This document shows, piece by piece, positions 25,400 to 34,422 of a stretch of 64,000 nt of DNA (position 1 is its first letter; every line of letters begins with the position of its first letter). The stretch is from contig CAJTUA010000008.1 in NCBI GenBank assembly GCA_910579615.1, positions 85,907-149,906 of the forward strand, given 5' to 3'. This DNA comes from an uncultured Lachnospiraceae bacterium. Its GTDB lineage: Bacteria > Bacillota > Clostridia > Lachnospirales > Lachnospiraceae. Both the position numbers and the translations under genes were made by a program. Below the pieces are notes generated by a model that did not search any database, was not told where the DNA came from, and saw only the letters and a program-made list of their open reading frames with translations.

Positions 25400-26314
25400 A
25401 TGAAAGGAAAATTGTTAATTGGATTGATGGTTCTGCCTTTCATTTTTGCAGGCTACGGAAACAAAGCAAAATTGCATGTATATGAATATCCCTATGATGA
25501 TAACTCTATTATGAATTATACCGGGGATTCGTATGACTATCCAAAGGCAAATTTTTACACCGATGATTCAGCTGAACCGAACGCTTCCTTTAATTTTAAT
25601 GGAACGCAGTATAAACTGACCTACTATGAAACAGGGCAGAAAGAATTCGTTCCTTATGAGGAGGAGAAATACAGGAATTCGGATGGCGTGAGACTCTCTT
25701 TTAAGAAGGGCACCGGGGAGCTCTGTGGGATTCAGTCAGATAATGGTTTGCGTATTTCCGATTTGGAAAACCCGGAAACGGAAGAAGAATTCCGGGAAAT
25801 CGCAGATTCCTTTGTAAAAGACTATATTGCCATAGAAAACTATACCTGTGCCCTGACTACGGAAGTGGCTTATTTTGTACAGGAAGGGGAAAAAGCAAGC
25901 CGTTGGTATGAGGAAAAAGATTCTTTTTATGCGAACAGTTCGGAAATGGAATCTGTGCAGTATATTTTTACTTACAGAAGATATCTCAATGATTTTATAA
26001 CGAATGATATGGCAACCGTTGTCCTGAATCCGGACGGTACGCTTGGCAGGTTGATTTTGGCGAATACAGGGGCTTTTGAAGATGTGGGAAAGCAGCTGGT
26101 TGGGCAGGATACTCTGGAGTCTGCAATTTCAAAGAAAGTTACAGCGATTTGCTCGGAAGGCTATCAGGTTGAAAATATCCAAAACGATGTGATGGTCTGC
26201 ATTGATGAAAACGGTAAATTGTTTTTCTTCGTGGAAGCAAAGCCAACGCTTCGGGTGGCAAGTGGTGATGAACATTTGGAAGGAACTTGCTATTTCATTG
26301 TTGCGGAGGAGTAA
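25400..26314 (+). CDS. Type A lipoprotein-like, lipobox Cys lost
   Basis: GAGAGGAGGAGG precedes ATG 25400. The 304-aa protein is clearly homologous throughout to the 23772 product (same NYTGDSYDY, KEFVPYEEEKY, CSEGYQVENIQNDVMVC). The lipobox reads IFAGYG where the paralogue has LFAGCG: a TGC to TAC change removes the lipidated Cys. The protein would stay as a membrane-anchored or secreted form. It is followed by a 30-bp AT palindrome. Confidence 0.75.
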   Translation: MKGKLLIGLMVLPFIFAGYGNKAKLHVYEYPYDDNSIMNYTGDSYDYPKANFYTDDSAEPNASFNFNGTQYKLTYYETGQKEFVPYEEEKYRNSDGVRLSFKKGTGELCGIQSDNGLRISDLENPETEEEFREIADSFVKDYIAIENYTCALTTEVAYFVQEGEKASRWYEEKDSFYANSSEMESVQYIFTYRRYLNDFITNDMATVVLNPDGTLGRLILANTGAFEDVGKQLVGQDTLESAISKKVTAICSEGYQVENIQNDVMVCIDENGKLFFFVEAKPTLRVASGDEHLEGTCYFIVAEE

Positions 26315-26329
26315 AGAATTTCAAAGGAT

Positions 26330-26359
26330 AAATTTCAATTATAATTATAATTGAAATTT
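26330..26359. repeat. 30-bp perfect AT-rich palindrome
   Basis: The 15-base arms AAATTTCAATTATAA and its complement abut with no loop. It may act as a weak bidirectional terminator or protein site; function unknown. Confidence 0.5.
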
Positions 26360-26413
26360 TGACCAGTTCGTGAATATGTATTGATATAATTCAGGATTTG
26401 TATCACCTTATCA

Positions 26414-26459
26414 ATAAAGAACCATTCCTGGTAGTAAATTATCAGAAATGGTTCTTTAT
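26414..26459. terminator. Hairpin with 13-bp perfect stem
   Basis: ATAAAGAACCATT at 26414-26426 pairs with AATGGTTCTTTAT at 26447-26459. A related, shorter hairpin follows the next type A fragment (27629-27681). There is no clean T-run, so termination is only likely. Confidence 0.5.
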
Positions 26460-26502
26460 GCGTATGTCTTGTGAAAAAATAGTAAGTACATGGTTGAGAT
26501 AC

Positions 26503-26531
26503 TTGACAGAACCCTGACGGCAATATATACT
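26503..26531 (+). promoter_or_regulatory. Consensus sigma-A promoter for 26588 gene
   Basis: TTGACA at 26503 and TATACT at 26526 with 17-bp spacing, 56 bases before the start codon. Confidence 0.7.
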
Positions 26532-26587
26532 AAAAACAGCAGGGAACCCAAAGAAAGTAAAGAGGATGAAAGGAATTTTAGAAATTT

Positions 26588-27319
26588 ATGCTTGTAAAAT
26601 ATTTAAGAAAAACCTTAATTTTAATTACAGCTATCTTTTGTGTTGCTGCTACTCTTTTTCGTGGTCATATTTTTCTGTCTTTGGATGGGTATATGATTAT
26701 GAAAAAAACGCCTGAAAGTTTGACAGATACGATAACGGACACCTCGTATATCCTTTATGAAGCGGTGGTAAATGGAGATTGTATGGATATACTTTTGGAA
26801 GAAGACATGTATTTGCCGTTGAAGATAAATTCAGGGAGATTAGGCAACCTGGAAGTGGCAGTTATTGCTGATTTAAGGTATGGAATAAAAAGAATCCAGG
26901 ATTCCGAAGCTTTTGATTTAGTAGAGCAGTCAAAATATAGTAAGCGGCAGGTCAATTTATTGTACCGTTTTTTTGACTATTATTTTGGCGAAAACCGCTT
27001 ACTTGTGATACCATATTATGGATACAGAGAGAGGATGTCTTTTGGGCTAACTGTTTCTTCAAAATATAGGGAACGGACGGCAGTTTATCTCCGTATGTTC
27101 ATTTCGCTTGGGTTGTTGATATTTCTATGGCTGAAGTGTGGACGGATTGAGAATTTAATGCAAAACAAAGAGTGGAAATCTATTCAGTTAGAAGCTTCTG
27201 AAAGAAACGTAAATACTTCGAATAAGAAGATTCCATGGTTCAGGTATAGTATGCTTATGTTAATGGTGCTTTTAGCTGCATTGTATTTATCGTTTGTTGA
27301 AGTTGTTACAATATTATAA
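26588..27319 (+). CDS. Unknown membrane protein, three segments
   Basis: The 243-aa protein has a hydrophobic segment at residues ~8-28 (TLILITAIFCVAATLF), an extracytoplasmic part of ~140 residues, a second segment near 168-183 (MFISLGLLIFLWL) and a third near 222-243 (MLMLMVLLAALYLSFV). The start lacks a strong ribosome site (GGAATTTTAGAAATTT). It has its own consensus promoter. It lies between type A copies. No known motif is seen. Confidence 0.6.
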   Translation: MLVKYLRKTLILITAIFCVAATLFRGHIFLSLDGYMIMKKTPESLTDTITDTSYILYEAVVNGDCMDILLEEDMYLPLKINSGRLGNLEVAVIADLRYGIKRIQDSEAFDLVEQSKYSKRQVNLLYRFFDYYFGENRLLVIPYYGYRERMSFGLTVSSKYRERTAVYLRMFISLGLLIFLWLKCGRIENLMQNKEWKSIQLEASERNVNTSNKKIPWFRYSMLMLMVLLAALYLSFVEVVTIL

Positions 27320-27398
27320 AGAGAGATTATTTTATAGGATTCGTGGAAAATGCGAAATCATAAGTGAGAGGGATAGAGAATGAACAAGTTAATAAATT

Positions 27399-27580
27399 GG
27401 AATCCTATGATGAGGACACTATTATGAATTCTGCCGGGATTCGTATGACTATCCAAAGGAAAATTTTTACACTGGTGATTCAGCAGAACCGAACGCTTCT
27501 TTTGTTTTAATGGAACACAATACGAGCTGACTTATTATGAAACAGGTCAGAAGGAATTCGTACCTTATGCGGAGGAGTAA
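27399..27580 (+). pseudogene. Type A lipoprotein fragment with internal deletion
   Basis: The bases match 25490-25665 of the second type A gene closely, with frameshifts. After CCTTATG the sequence jumps to the last codons CGGAGGAGTAA of a type A gene. The shared GGAGGAG at both places points to a short-homology deletion of about 620 bases. It is not translatable. Confidence 0.75.
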
Positions 27581-27628
27581 GGGAACTTAAAAGATATACC
27601 CGATATAATTGAATCTGTATCATTTGGA

Positions 27629-27681
27629 ATAAGGAACTGTTTCTGGCGTTAAGGCATCAGGAGTGGTTCCTTATGTTTTTT
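27629..27681 (+). terminator. Rho-independent terminator
   Basis: ATAAGGAAC at 27629-27637 pairs with GTTCCTTAT at 27666-27674, then GTTTTTT. Related to the hairpin at 26414. Confidence 0.65.
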
Positions 27682-27775
27682 CAAATAAAATATTTTATAA
27701 GGATATAATAAAAACCCTTATGGAAAAAGATAAAAGGGACAGAGGAGATTTTTAAAGAATTACATAAAAAAAGAC

Positions 27776-27804
27776 TTGACAAAATCATTATGATAATACA
27801 TACT
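27776..27804 (+). promoter_or_regulatory. Consensus sigma-A promoter for type B gene
   Basis: TTGACA at 27776 and CATACT at 27799 with 17-bp spacing, close in sequence to the promoter at 20538. Confidence 0.7.
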
Positions 27805-27961
27805 AAAATAGAACATATGAAAATGTTGAAAAATGTAGGATAAGCAGGAGAAGTGAATTTTAATTCCCCTTCGGAAAAAGAACAAGAAAATGTGTTCATC
27901 CTGATATTGGAGATGATTGTGAATGTGCACTCTGTCAAAATAATTATGAAAGTGAGAAATC

Positions 27962-29077
27962 AATAAAAAAGAAAAAGATATTTTTTGCACTGTGTATATC
28001 TGCCGGAATATTGCTATTTTCCGCTTGTGATAAAAAGGATGAAGAGAAAGTGGAATCTGCGAATAATCTGACACCGGTTCTGACGCAGGGTCTGGAAATG
28101 ACCGACAATGAGCGCCTGGAGAAGCTTTGTGAGAAGGCAAAACAGTTATATACCGTTGAACCCGTTGAAACCGAAGGGAATACAAAAATTCTGCTCTACG
28201 AACTCATTCCGTCCGTTGATACTCAGATTCGCAGCAGTAAAGGGGAGCTTGTGGCACAGTATGAGCTTCCGTGTAAGCTGTCAACCACCGATACATATAA
28301 TTTCTATTACGACGGTGAAATTTTTGCTGTGGCAGAAGGTACATGGAATCCGGAACAGCCGGAGATACATAACAATAAATTATCTATTTGGGTCAGTTGG
28401 AATGGCGAAGAATTTGAACGGTTGGAAGTCGGGGAAACCGAGAGGGCGTACCAGACAGTTTATTTCGGATTCGGTGAGGATGGAAGAATTGCGCTGATTA
28501 CGGAAATTGATATGCGAACACACGAGGTTTTTCTGCGGGAGGACAGCTGTTCGGAATGGAAAAAGTTTGGAACGGCAGAATCCTTTGGGGCTTGTTATGG
28601 CAGACCAGTAAGCTGCATCTCTTTCTTTGATGGGACGACGGGAGTGGTGGCGACTCCACTGATTGACCCAGCATATACAAATTTTGTGAGAACGGAGGAT
28701 GCCGGAGAAGACTGGGAGTTTGCGTTGAAAGAGTTGCTAGAAATAGAATCTGGCGCAGAGAAGGAATATGGTTATTCTGTGCTTCGTTTGCACTGTGAGG
28801 GAGCGCTTGGAGCTGCTTTGCTATAACGGGAAATGATGGGGAGATTTTTATGGAACAGTTTGGGGAGGATGGGAAAGCCAAACAATGTTATCAGGGGTTA
28901 GAGCAGGTAGGAACGGATTTTTTGGGGGAGTATCCGGGATTTGTAAAGGCAGAGGGAGATATTTTATTTTACGAGATGAATGGAAAAATTAATGAAGGCA
29001 ATGCCAATACTTTTTTGGTTCGGATGGACTTGGAAACAGGAGAAAAAGAAATTTTGGGTGGATGGTATATGCCATAA
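27962..29077 (+). pseudogene. Type B lipoprotein gene, frameshifted
   Basis: The frame encodes a lipoprotein signal IKKKKIFFALCISAGILLFSAC but no in-frame ATG; an upstream GTG frame at 27854 (behind CAGGAG) is out of phase, so the 5' end is probably broken. The frame runs to a stop at 28826; a frame shifted by one base continues as AITGNDGEIFMEQFGEDGKAKQ... to 29077. One base was probably lost near 28815-28825. Asp-box-like TEDAGEDWEF is seen near 28690. The intact form would be a surface lipoprotein of about 370 aa. Confidence 0.7.
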
Positions 29078-29198
29078 TTAAACTTATTTTTGGATGGTGC
29101 TTGATAGATAGAAGGTGGATGAAAGATAAGCATAATCCTGGAAAGCGACAAGCAAACAAACGAAACAGATTTTAGACAAAGAAAGGATGGGGAAAAAG

Positions 29199-30929
29199 AT
29201 GTGTTTTGGAAAAATAAAGAAAGTGGGATTTTGTTTATCCGCAGCAGTAATTATTTTTTCTGCTATAGGTTGTGGCGGGAAAGCAGAGAATGAAAAAGAG
29301 GTGGGAGCCGTTTTGCCGATGGCGGATGCGGAATCCGGAAAGATGCCGGAAACAGTGCCTTTGCAGGGGACAGAAACGGTGGATGCGGAATCCGGAAAAA
29401 TGCCGGAAACAGTATCTTTGCAGGATGCGGAAACCGTTGGAACGGCACGGGGAACGGAGCCGGCAAAAACATCCCAGACAAATCAACTTACAGAGGCAGA
29501 AAAAGAGCCACGGGAGCTTTCCGAAAGCCTGAAATTTTTTGAACTTCCGGATGCTGCGATTGCTCTGCTGCGGTTGGAGGAGCAGGAACCTGACAGTTTT
29601 TCTTTCTATCGTTCCGTGCTTGTGGACGGGATGGAGTTCGCCGTGCTTGACTGCGGATTTATAGAAGAAAATGCATTTAGCGACGGCAGTGCATATATCC
29701 CGGCAACGGAGCAGTTCACATCCTATTATCCGAATCTTGTGCCGAAAACAAAACTGTTTCTTCGCAGGGCAGAGGGGGCGGAATTCTGGGAGGCTGCGGT
29801 AATGGAGCATGTATCAGAAAATGACGCTTTTAATAATCCGTATATTGCATTTCCTTCGAAAGAAAATGGGATGGTCATATGGAGTGATGAATATGCGTGT
29901 ATCTATGTTACCGAGGACGGAGGGGCAACTTGGACTTTGCCGGAAAGCATTCCAAGTCCGGCGAGAAGTGTTGTTGGCTCCATACAATGTATAATAAGCT
30001 GCGGCGAAGGGCGTTTCCTGGTCGGGCATCGGTATAAGGGAACGCCGGAAGCGGGGCAGCTTTCCCTGACGGAAGATAACGGGCGGACCTGGAAGGAGAT
30101 TGCATTGCCAGAGCCGCCAACGGGCGAACTCGAATTCTGTTACAGCGAGCCGCTTGGATTCCGGCAGGAGGATGGAAAGCTGTTCGTACAGATGCGTATG
30201 TACGCGGAGGATACGACAATGGAGAAAGGAGACGGATGGGAGGACCGGTTTGAGGCGTACTATAATGTGGTTTCTGTGGATGGAGGGCTGACATGGAACT
30301 TAGAAAAACTGTTGGATTTTTACCCGGTTGGAGAGGGAAGAACTGCGTTTGCAGGTGAGACATCTGGTTTATCGGTCAGCAATACGAAAAATGCACCTGT
30401 CTGGGCGAAAGTGGTTGAGACGAAGGCGCAGCTTTTTACGGGATTAAATCTGGATGGTGTCGGCGATTCGGATGATTCGGCCTATATTAGCATTTATCAT
30501 CTTGGTGATTATGGGGATAGTATTACAGCGCTTAGGATTCATCTTGGAACTGGAGAAACAATTTCCAAAATTTTTCCTGTTAACGGAATTTATTCGTTTC
30601 AAACTGGAAAATTATTCTCGGAAGATAAGGATGCCATTATCTTGGATATTCAAGATTTGGGAAGTAATTATAATGCGGCAACCATTTTTGCCGTGGAGGT
30701 ATCCCCGGCTGGGGATTCCTTTCCGGAAGCTATTGTAAGGCTTGACACAACCAACAGCTTGGTTCCGTTGATTTATTCAGGAGTCCAAGTGATAGACATC
30801 GAAGACTCTCCTTTGCAGGGATTGGAGATACCTTCCTGGAATCCGACGGACCCTAAGAGGGGAGAACCAATCAAGAATATTTTTTATTGGGATAAAGAAA
30901 ATCGTGAATGGATTCAGAGCGTGGAATAG
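29199..30929 (+). CDS. Asp-box (BNR/sialidase-like) lipoprotein, type B relative
   Basis: ATG 29199 is preferred over 29187 because GAAAGGATGG is better placed; 576 aa. The lipobox is FSAIGCGG. Residues ~40-80 hold a tandem 19-residue repeat (DAESGKMPETV...). The folded part has several Asp-boxes: YVTEDGGATWTL, LTEDNGRTWKE and SVDGGLTWNLE, which mark beta-propeller blades of sialidase/Ycf48-like proteins. No sialidase FRIP motif is seen, so an enzyme role is not supported. It probably binds a ligand on the cell surface. Confidence 0.75.
   Translation: MCFGKIKKVGFCLSAAVIIFSAIGCGGKAENEKEVGAVLPMADAESGKMPETVPLQGTETVDAESGKMPETVSLQDAETVGTARGTEPAKTSQTNQLTEAEKEPRELSESLKFFELPDAAIALLRLEEQEPDSFSFYRSVLVDGMEFAVLDCGFIEENAFSDGSAYIPATEQFTSYYPNLVPKTKLFLRRAEGAEFWEAAVMEHVSENDAFNNPYIAFPSKENGMVIWSDEYACIYVTEDGGATWTLPESIPSPARSVVGSIQCIISCGEGRFLVGHRYKGTPEAGQLSLTEDNGRTWKEIALPEPPTGELEFCYSEPLGFRQEDGKLFVQMRMYAEDTTMEKGDGWEDRFEAYYNVVSVDGGLTWNLEKLLDFYPVGEGRTAFAGETSGLSVSNTKNAPVWAKVVETKAQLFTGLNLDGVGDSDDSAYISIYHLGDYGDSITALRIHLGTGETISKIFPVNGIYSFQTGKLFSEDKDAIILDIQDLGSNYNAATIFAVEVSPAGDSFPEAIVRLDTTNSLVPLIYSGVQVIDIEDSPLQGLEIPSWNPTDPKRGEPIKNIFYWDKENREWIQSVE
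29325..29438 (+). repeat. 57-bp tandem repeat in the lipoprotein gene
   Basis: Units 29325-29381 and 29382-29438 are close copies, each encoding DAESGKMPETV-LQ-ETV. The unit is a multiple of three, so copy number can vary in frame. It lies in the linker after the lipid anchor. Confidence 0.85.
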
Positions 30930-30935
30930 AAAATG

Positions 30936-31151
30936 CTATGGCTCTGTTCGGGAGAGGAGGCGGTTTTGGAAAAATTGAATGCAATGTGCCCAAAAGGGTA
31001 TCAGATTGAAAATATACAAAGCGATGTGATTGTTTGTATGGACGAGGCGGGACAACTATTTTTCTTTGTATCAGCAAAGGTGACAATCCAGGTGCCAAGT
31101 GATAATAAGCAAATACAAGAAAGCTGCTTTTTTATCATTGCAAAGGAGTAA
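30936..31151 (+). pseudogene. Type A lipoprotein, 3' fragment
   Basis: The leader AAATGCTATGGCTCTGT and GAGAGGAGG match bases 25366-25395 before the second type A gene, but the ATG is lost and the sequence jumps to the last ~60 codons (KLNAMCPKGYQIENIQSDVIVCMDEAGQ...). This is an internal deletion of a former B-A pair. Confidence 0.75.
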
Positions 31152-31248
31152 AATTTTCAAGAGAAGCGGCAAAACCACCAAAGTAATACATACGGAAAAT
31201 ACCAGGACAGGAAACATTGATAAAGTATAAGACGGGGGAATTTTATAC

Positions 31249-32166
31249 ATGGAAAAACCTATTTTTCAAGCAAGAAAACTCACGAAACGATACAAAAAAC
31301 ACGATGTATTACGTGATTTTAACATGGAAATCCGCCGGGGCGAGATTTACGGTTTTATTGGCCGGAACGGGGCGGGGAAGACGACGCTGATGCGCATCTT
31401 GGCAGGGCGAACCATGCCTACGAGCGGGGAAATTGAACTGTTTGGGGCAACTTCTTTAAAAGAAATTGACAAACAGCGCATCCGGATGAATGGTATCGTG
31501 GAAAAGCCCGCACTCTACCCGGGGATGACAGCAAGGGATAATCTTGAAATCTGCCGTCTGCAGCGCGGCATTTTGGACAAGGAATGCATTGGGAGGGCAT
31601 TGGATGAGGTGGGGCTGTGCGATGTCGGGGCGAAAAAGGTGAAGCATTTTTCGCTCGGGATGAAACAGCGCCTTGGGCTTGCAATGGCGTTGTTGGGCGG
31701 CACGGAGTTTTTGTTCCTTGATGAACCGGCGAATGGGTTGGATTCGGTTGGGATGGCGGAGGTGGGGGAAATTTTGAAAAAGTTGAATCAGGAGCGTGGT
31801 ATCACGATTCTGATTTCCAGCCATTTGCTGGTGGAGCTGCAGCAGTTGGCAACCTGTTATGGTTTTATTCACGAGGGAAGGATGTTGGAGGAGATTTCAG
31901 CAGACGAACTGCAGAAAAAATGTGGGGAATTCTTACATATCCGGGTGGATAATGCCGAAATGGGAAGGAAAGTCTTGCAGGAAAATTTTCCATCCAGTAG
32001 AATTGAAGTAGCGAGGAACACATTGCGTTTTTATGACCCGCCGCAACAGCACGGGGACATAACGCAGGCTTTGGTTTCTGCCGGGGTATCCGTTGAGGAA
32101 ATCGCACTGCGGGGTGTAGGTCTTGGGGATTATTTTACGGGATTGATTGAAAATGCAAAGTTTTAA
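31249..32166 (+). CDS. ABC transporter ATPase, BcrA/drug-export type
   Basis: The 305-aa protein has Walker A GRNGAGKTTLMR, signature FSLGMKQRLGLAMALL, Walker B EFLFLDEPANGLD and H-loop ISSHLL. The ~90-residue C-terminal extension is typical of the BcrA/ABC-2 exporters, many of which confer peptide-antibiotic resistance. The membrane partner follows after 15 bp. Confidence 0.9.
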   Translation: MEKPIFQARKLTKRYKKHDVLRDFNMEIRRGEIYGFIGRNGAGKTTLMRILAGRTMPTSGEIELFGATSLKEIDKQRIRMNGIVEKPALYPGMTARDNLEICRLQRGILDKECIGRALDEVGLCDVGAKKVKHFSLGMKQRLGLAMALLGGTEFLFLDEPANGLDSVGMAEVGEILKKLNQERGITILISSHLLVELQQLATCYGFIHEGRMLEEISADELQKKCGEFLHIRVDNAEMGRKVLQENFPSSRIEVARNTLRFYDPPQQHGDITQALVSAGVSVEEIALRGVGLGDYFTGLIENAKF

Positions 32167-32181
32167 GTGGGGGGGCGGGGA

Positions 32182-32925
32182 ATGGACAGGCTGATAAAGG
32201 CGGAATTTTTTAAATTATCAAAGCTCGCCGGATATAAAATATTATTGCTCGGTACGGTAGGGATTGGGCTGGCGGAAGGGCTTATCACCATTATCTATGG
32301 CGTTAGCCAGGGTGCGAGAATTTCGGGTGCAGGATATTTTGCGCTTAAATTGTATTTGGTCTGGCCGCTATTTGCAGCTCTTATGGCGGGCGTATATACA
32401 GCAGTTTTTTTATGCAGCGATTTCGGAAACCGAACCTATGGAGCCACCCTGCTTTGCGGGCTTTCGCGCCGGAAGGTTTTTCTGTCAAAAATGATTGTGT
32501 TTTATGCGGGGCTGCTCCCGATATTCTATCTCCATATGGTTGTTGTGTGTGTTTTGGTGACAATGGGATATGGATTCGGAAGCCTGACGGCGGGGGATGT
32601 TGCAGAGTTTTTGAAAATGTTTTTTTATTCGGTAATCGGTTACCTTGCGGTTGGCGGATATTATGCACTTTTGGCGGTATGGCTCAAGAATCCTGTTGCT
32701 ACGGTTGGCGTGGGTTTTGGGATTGTTTATGTACAGCTGGTTTGGGTATCCAATCTGCGGGGCATGGATGTGCCACCGTTAAAGCTCTCCTTTATGTATC
32801 AGCTCAATCAGTTTTTGGACTGGGAGACATTTCAAGACAAAAGTTACTTTGTCGTGATGACGTTGACATTTCTGCTAACTTTTGTAGCTGCTTTGTTTTT
32901 TTATGTGAAGTCAGACCTAAAATAG
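32182..32925 (+). CDS. ABC-2 type permease
   Basis: ATG 32182 gives 247 aa, preceded by a G-rich site. Six hydrophobic segments are seen, including ILLLGTVGIGLAEGLI, LVWPLFAALMAGVYTAVF, GLLPIFYLHMVVVCVLV and VVMTLTFLLTFVAALFFYV. The N-terminus MDRLIKAEFFKLSKLAGYK is typical of BcrB-like permeases. It forms an exporter with the upstream ATPase. Confidence 0.85.
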   Translation: MDRLIKAEFFKLSKLAGYKILLLGTVGIGLAEGLITIIYGVSQGARISGAGYFALKLYLVWPLFAALMAGVYTAVFLCSDFGNRTYGATLLCGLSRRKVFLSKMIVFYAGLLPIFYLHMVVVCVLVTMGYGFGSLTAGDVAEFLKMFFYSVIGYLAVGGYYALLAVWLKNPVATVGVGFGIVYVQLVWVSNLRGMDVPPLKLSFMYQLNQFLDWETFQDKSYFVVMTLTFLLTFVAALFFYVKSDLK

Positions 32926-32941
32926 CAGGATATATCAGAAT

Positions 32942-33148
32942 TTGCAGTTTCGGAGAAAATTGCTGCAGTTTATTTTCACATTTATCTTTCCGGTAGCGTT
33001 CGTTGCCTTTTTGCCGGTGCGTGTGATTATGGGGGATATGGGGCTGCCCTGGGCTGTGCTCATCCCGGTTATTGCAGGTGTTTTTTACTGGCTGTCGAAG
33101 AAGGGGTGGCAGATTGGCTTAAGGCATTATGGGAGCAGCGGGACATGA
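32942..33148 (+). pseudogene. C-terminal remnant of an ABC-2 (DUF990-type) permease
   Basis: The frame lacks a good start and reads LLQFIFTFIFPVAFVAFLPV...FYWLSKKGWQIGLRHYGSSGT. This is the characteristic last ~65 residues of COG4587-type permeases (usual ending LRxYxSxGS). The body of that gene is missing, so the BcrAB-like pair has replaced or deleted it. Confidence 0.65.
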
Positions 33149-33169
33149 GGAGGAGGGCTTTTTGCCCTC

Positions 33170-33700
33170 TCACCCATTCAAATACTGCATCAGCGGCTCC
33201 AAATACGTTTCATCCGTCCAATCGCAGCGCTCTTGCCCGGCAGCACACATCAGCGCCTCCATCCATGGCTCCCGCGCGGACGGGGCAGTTTTTGCGACCG
33301 CCTTTTGCAGCAGACGGCACAGGGTGCGGTCTTTGAAAGTCATCGACCTTTCATCCCAGGCACCCCTCCCATAAAACAGCGGAATGCTTTTCAAATCCTC
33401 TTTTAAATTGCGTGTCCGGATTTCCTCGAATGCCTTTGCGTCATACGGGGATGCCCCGACACAGAAAATAGCAAGCTTTTTATCCCGCAGTTTTTGGTGG
33501 TTTTTTCGCAGAAAAGATAATCCTGCGATACCGGAAGCATAGATGCCGCCACAGAAAATAATGGTTTGGTACGCTGCCAGGTCATCAATTTTAATTTTGG
33601 ATGCGTCGGCGCAGCCAAAGCCAGTTTTCTCAGAAATCCAATTGGCATATTTTTTTGCCGAGCCATATTTGGAACGGTAAATTACAATTCCGGTATTCAT
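33170..33700 (-). CDS. Flavodoxin-domain protein
   Basis: The 176-aa protein starts NTGIVIYRSKYGSAKKYANWI, the FMN phosphate loop of the HemG/flavodoxin_5 group, with IIFCGGIYASGIAGLSFL as the second FMN loop. It would be a cytoplasmic FMN electron carrier or oxidoreductase. It lies 62 bp downstream of the TetR gene on the same strand and is probably the controlled gene. Confidence 0.85.
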   Translation of the reverse strand: MNTGIVIYRSKYGSAKKYANWISEKTGFGCADASKIKIDDLAAYQTIIFCGGIYASGIAGLSFLRKNHQKLRDKKLAIFCVGASPYDAKAFEEIRTRNLKEDLKSIPLFYGRGAWDERSMTFKDRTLCRLLQKAVAKTAPSAREPWMEALMCAAGQERCDWTDETYLEPLMQYLNG

Positions 33701-33762
33701 ATATTTTTCCCCTTATTTTTTTGGATGTTTTTGATATTACCGTGAAACAATGCTTTTCTGTT

Positions 33763-34326
33763 TTATTTTTTTTCTGTTACCATATTATAAAACGCCTGAA
33801 ACGCCTCCGCTTGTTTTGCAAAAATCTCCTCCGCAGGAATGCCTGGTGTTGTCACCGAAAAGATAGTGCCAATGCCGATGGTGTAAATCAGCATATTGAG
33901 ATGGAGCAGCTTTGCCTGTGTGGTGGTTATGTCAAGCTGTTCTGCAATGAAATCTGCAATATGTGGGTCGCTTTCCGACTGATACAAATCTTCCAGTGAG
34001 GAGATACCCTCCCTTTGGTGCAGGATGAAGATTTTGAAAAGGTTTGGTTCGTCCCTGGCAAGCTGCAAGTGAGCCTGGCCAATGCTGCGGAACAAATCCT
34101 GCGGATTTGTTCGTTTTGCGATATATTCGCGGATAAACTGTTTTGTCCGGATGGCCACATCCTGGCGCAGTCCGTCCATATTCTTACAGTAGCTGTAAAT
34201 CGGCTGTACGGAACAGGAAAGACGCTCTGCGATGCTTTTTACCATAACCTGCTCCATACCATGTTCCCGTGCGACTTCAAAGGCGGCTTCCACCACCATT
34301 CCTTTTGTGATTTTTTGTTTTGGCAT
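33763..34326 (-). CDS. TetR/AcrR-family repressor
   Basis: The 187-aa protein has the TetR N-terminal HTH, residues 8-50: KGMVVEAAFEVAREHGMEQVMVKSIAERLSCSVQPIYSYC. AGGAGG precedes the start. A 49-bp palindrome lies 47 bp upstream of the start (34374-34422), a likely self-controlled operator. The C-terminal ligand domain is helical. Confidence 0.85.
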   Translation of the reverse strand: MPKQKITKGMVVEAAFEVAREHGMEQVMVKSIAERLSCSVQPIYSYCKNMDGLRQDVAIRTKQFIREYIAKRTNPQDLFRSIGQAHLQLARDEPNLFKIFILHQREGISSLEDLYQSESDPHIADFIAEQLDITTTQAKLLHLNMLIYTIGIGTIFSVTTPGIPAEEIFAKQAEAFQAFYNMVTEKK

Positions 34327-34373
34327 GTTTCCTCCTTGTCTGCCACGAAAATAGTAGAGAGCAAAGGTTCTTT

Positions 34374-34422
34374 ATTATATAATCGAATTATATAAATGAT
34401 TTATATAATTCGATTATATAAT
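34374..34422. promoter_or_regulatory. 49-bp perfect palindrome, TetR operator
   Basis: Left arm 34374-34397 and right arm 34399-34422 are perfect inverse copies around a single G. Each arm contains a smaller near-palindrome, TTATATAAT-CGA-ATTATATAA, so two dyads face each other. The position before the TetR gene suggests two operator sites. Confidence 0.75.

Noticed and set aside
26330..26359. 30-bp palindrome as an operator of the 26588 gene.
   Set aside because: It lies about 140 bases before that gene's promoter and directly after a stop codon; pure A/T content makes a weak terminator or chance structure equally likely.
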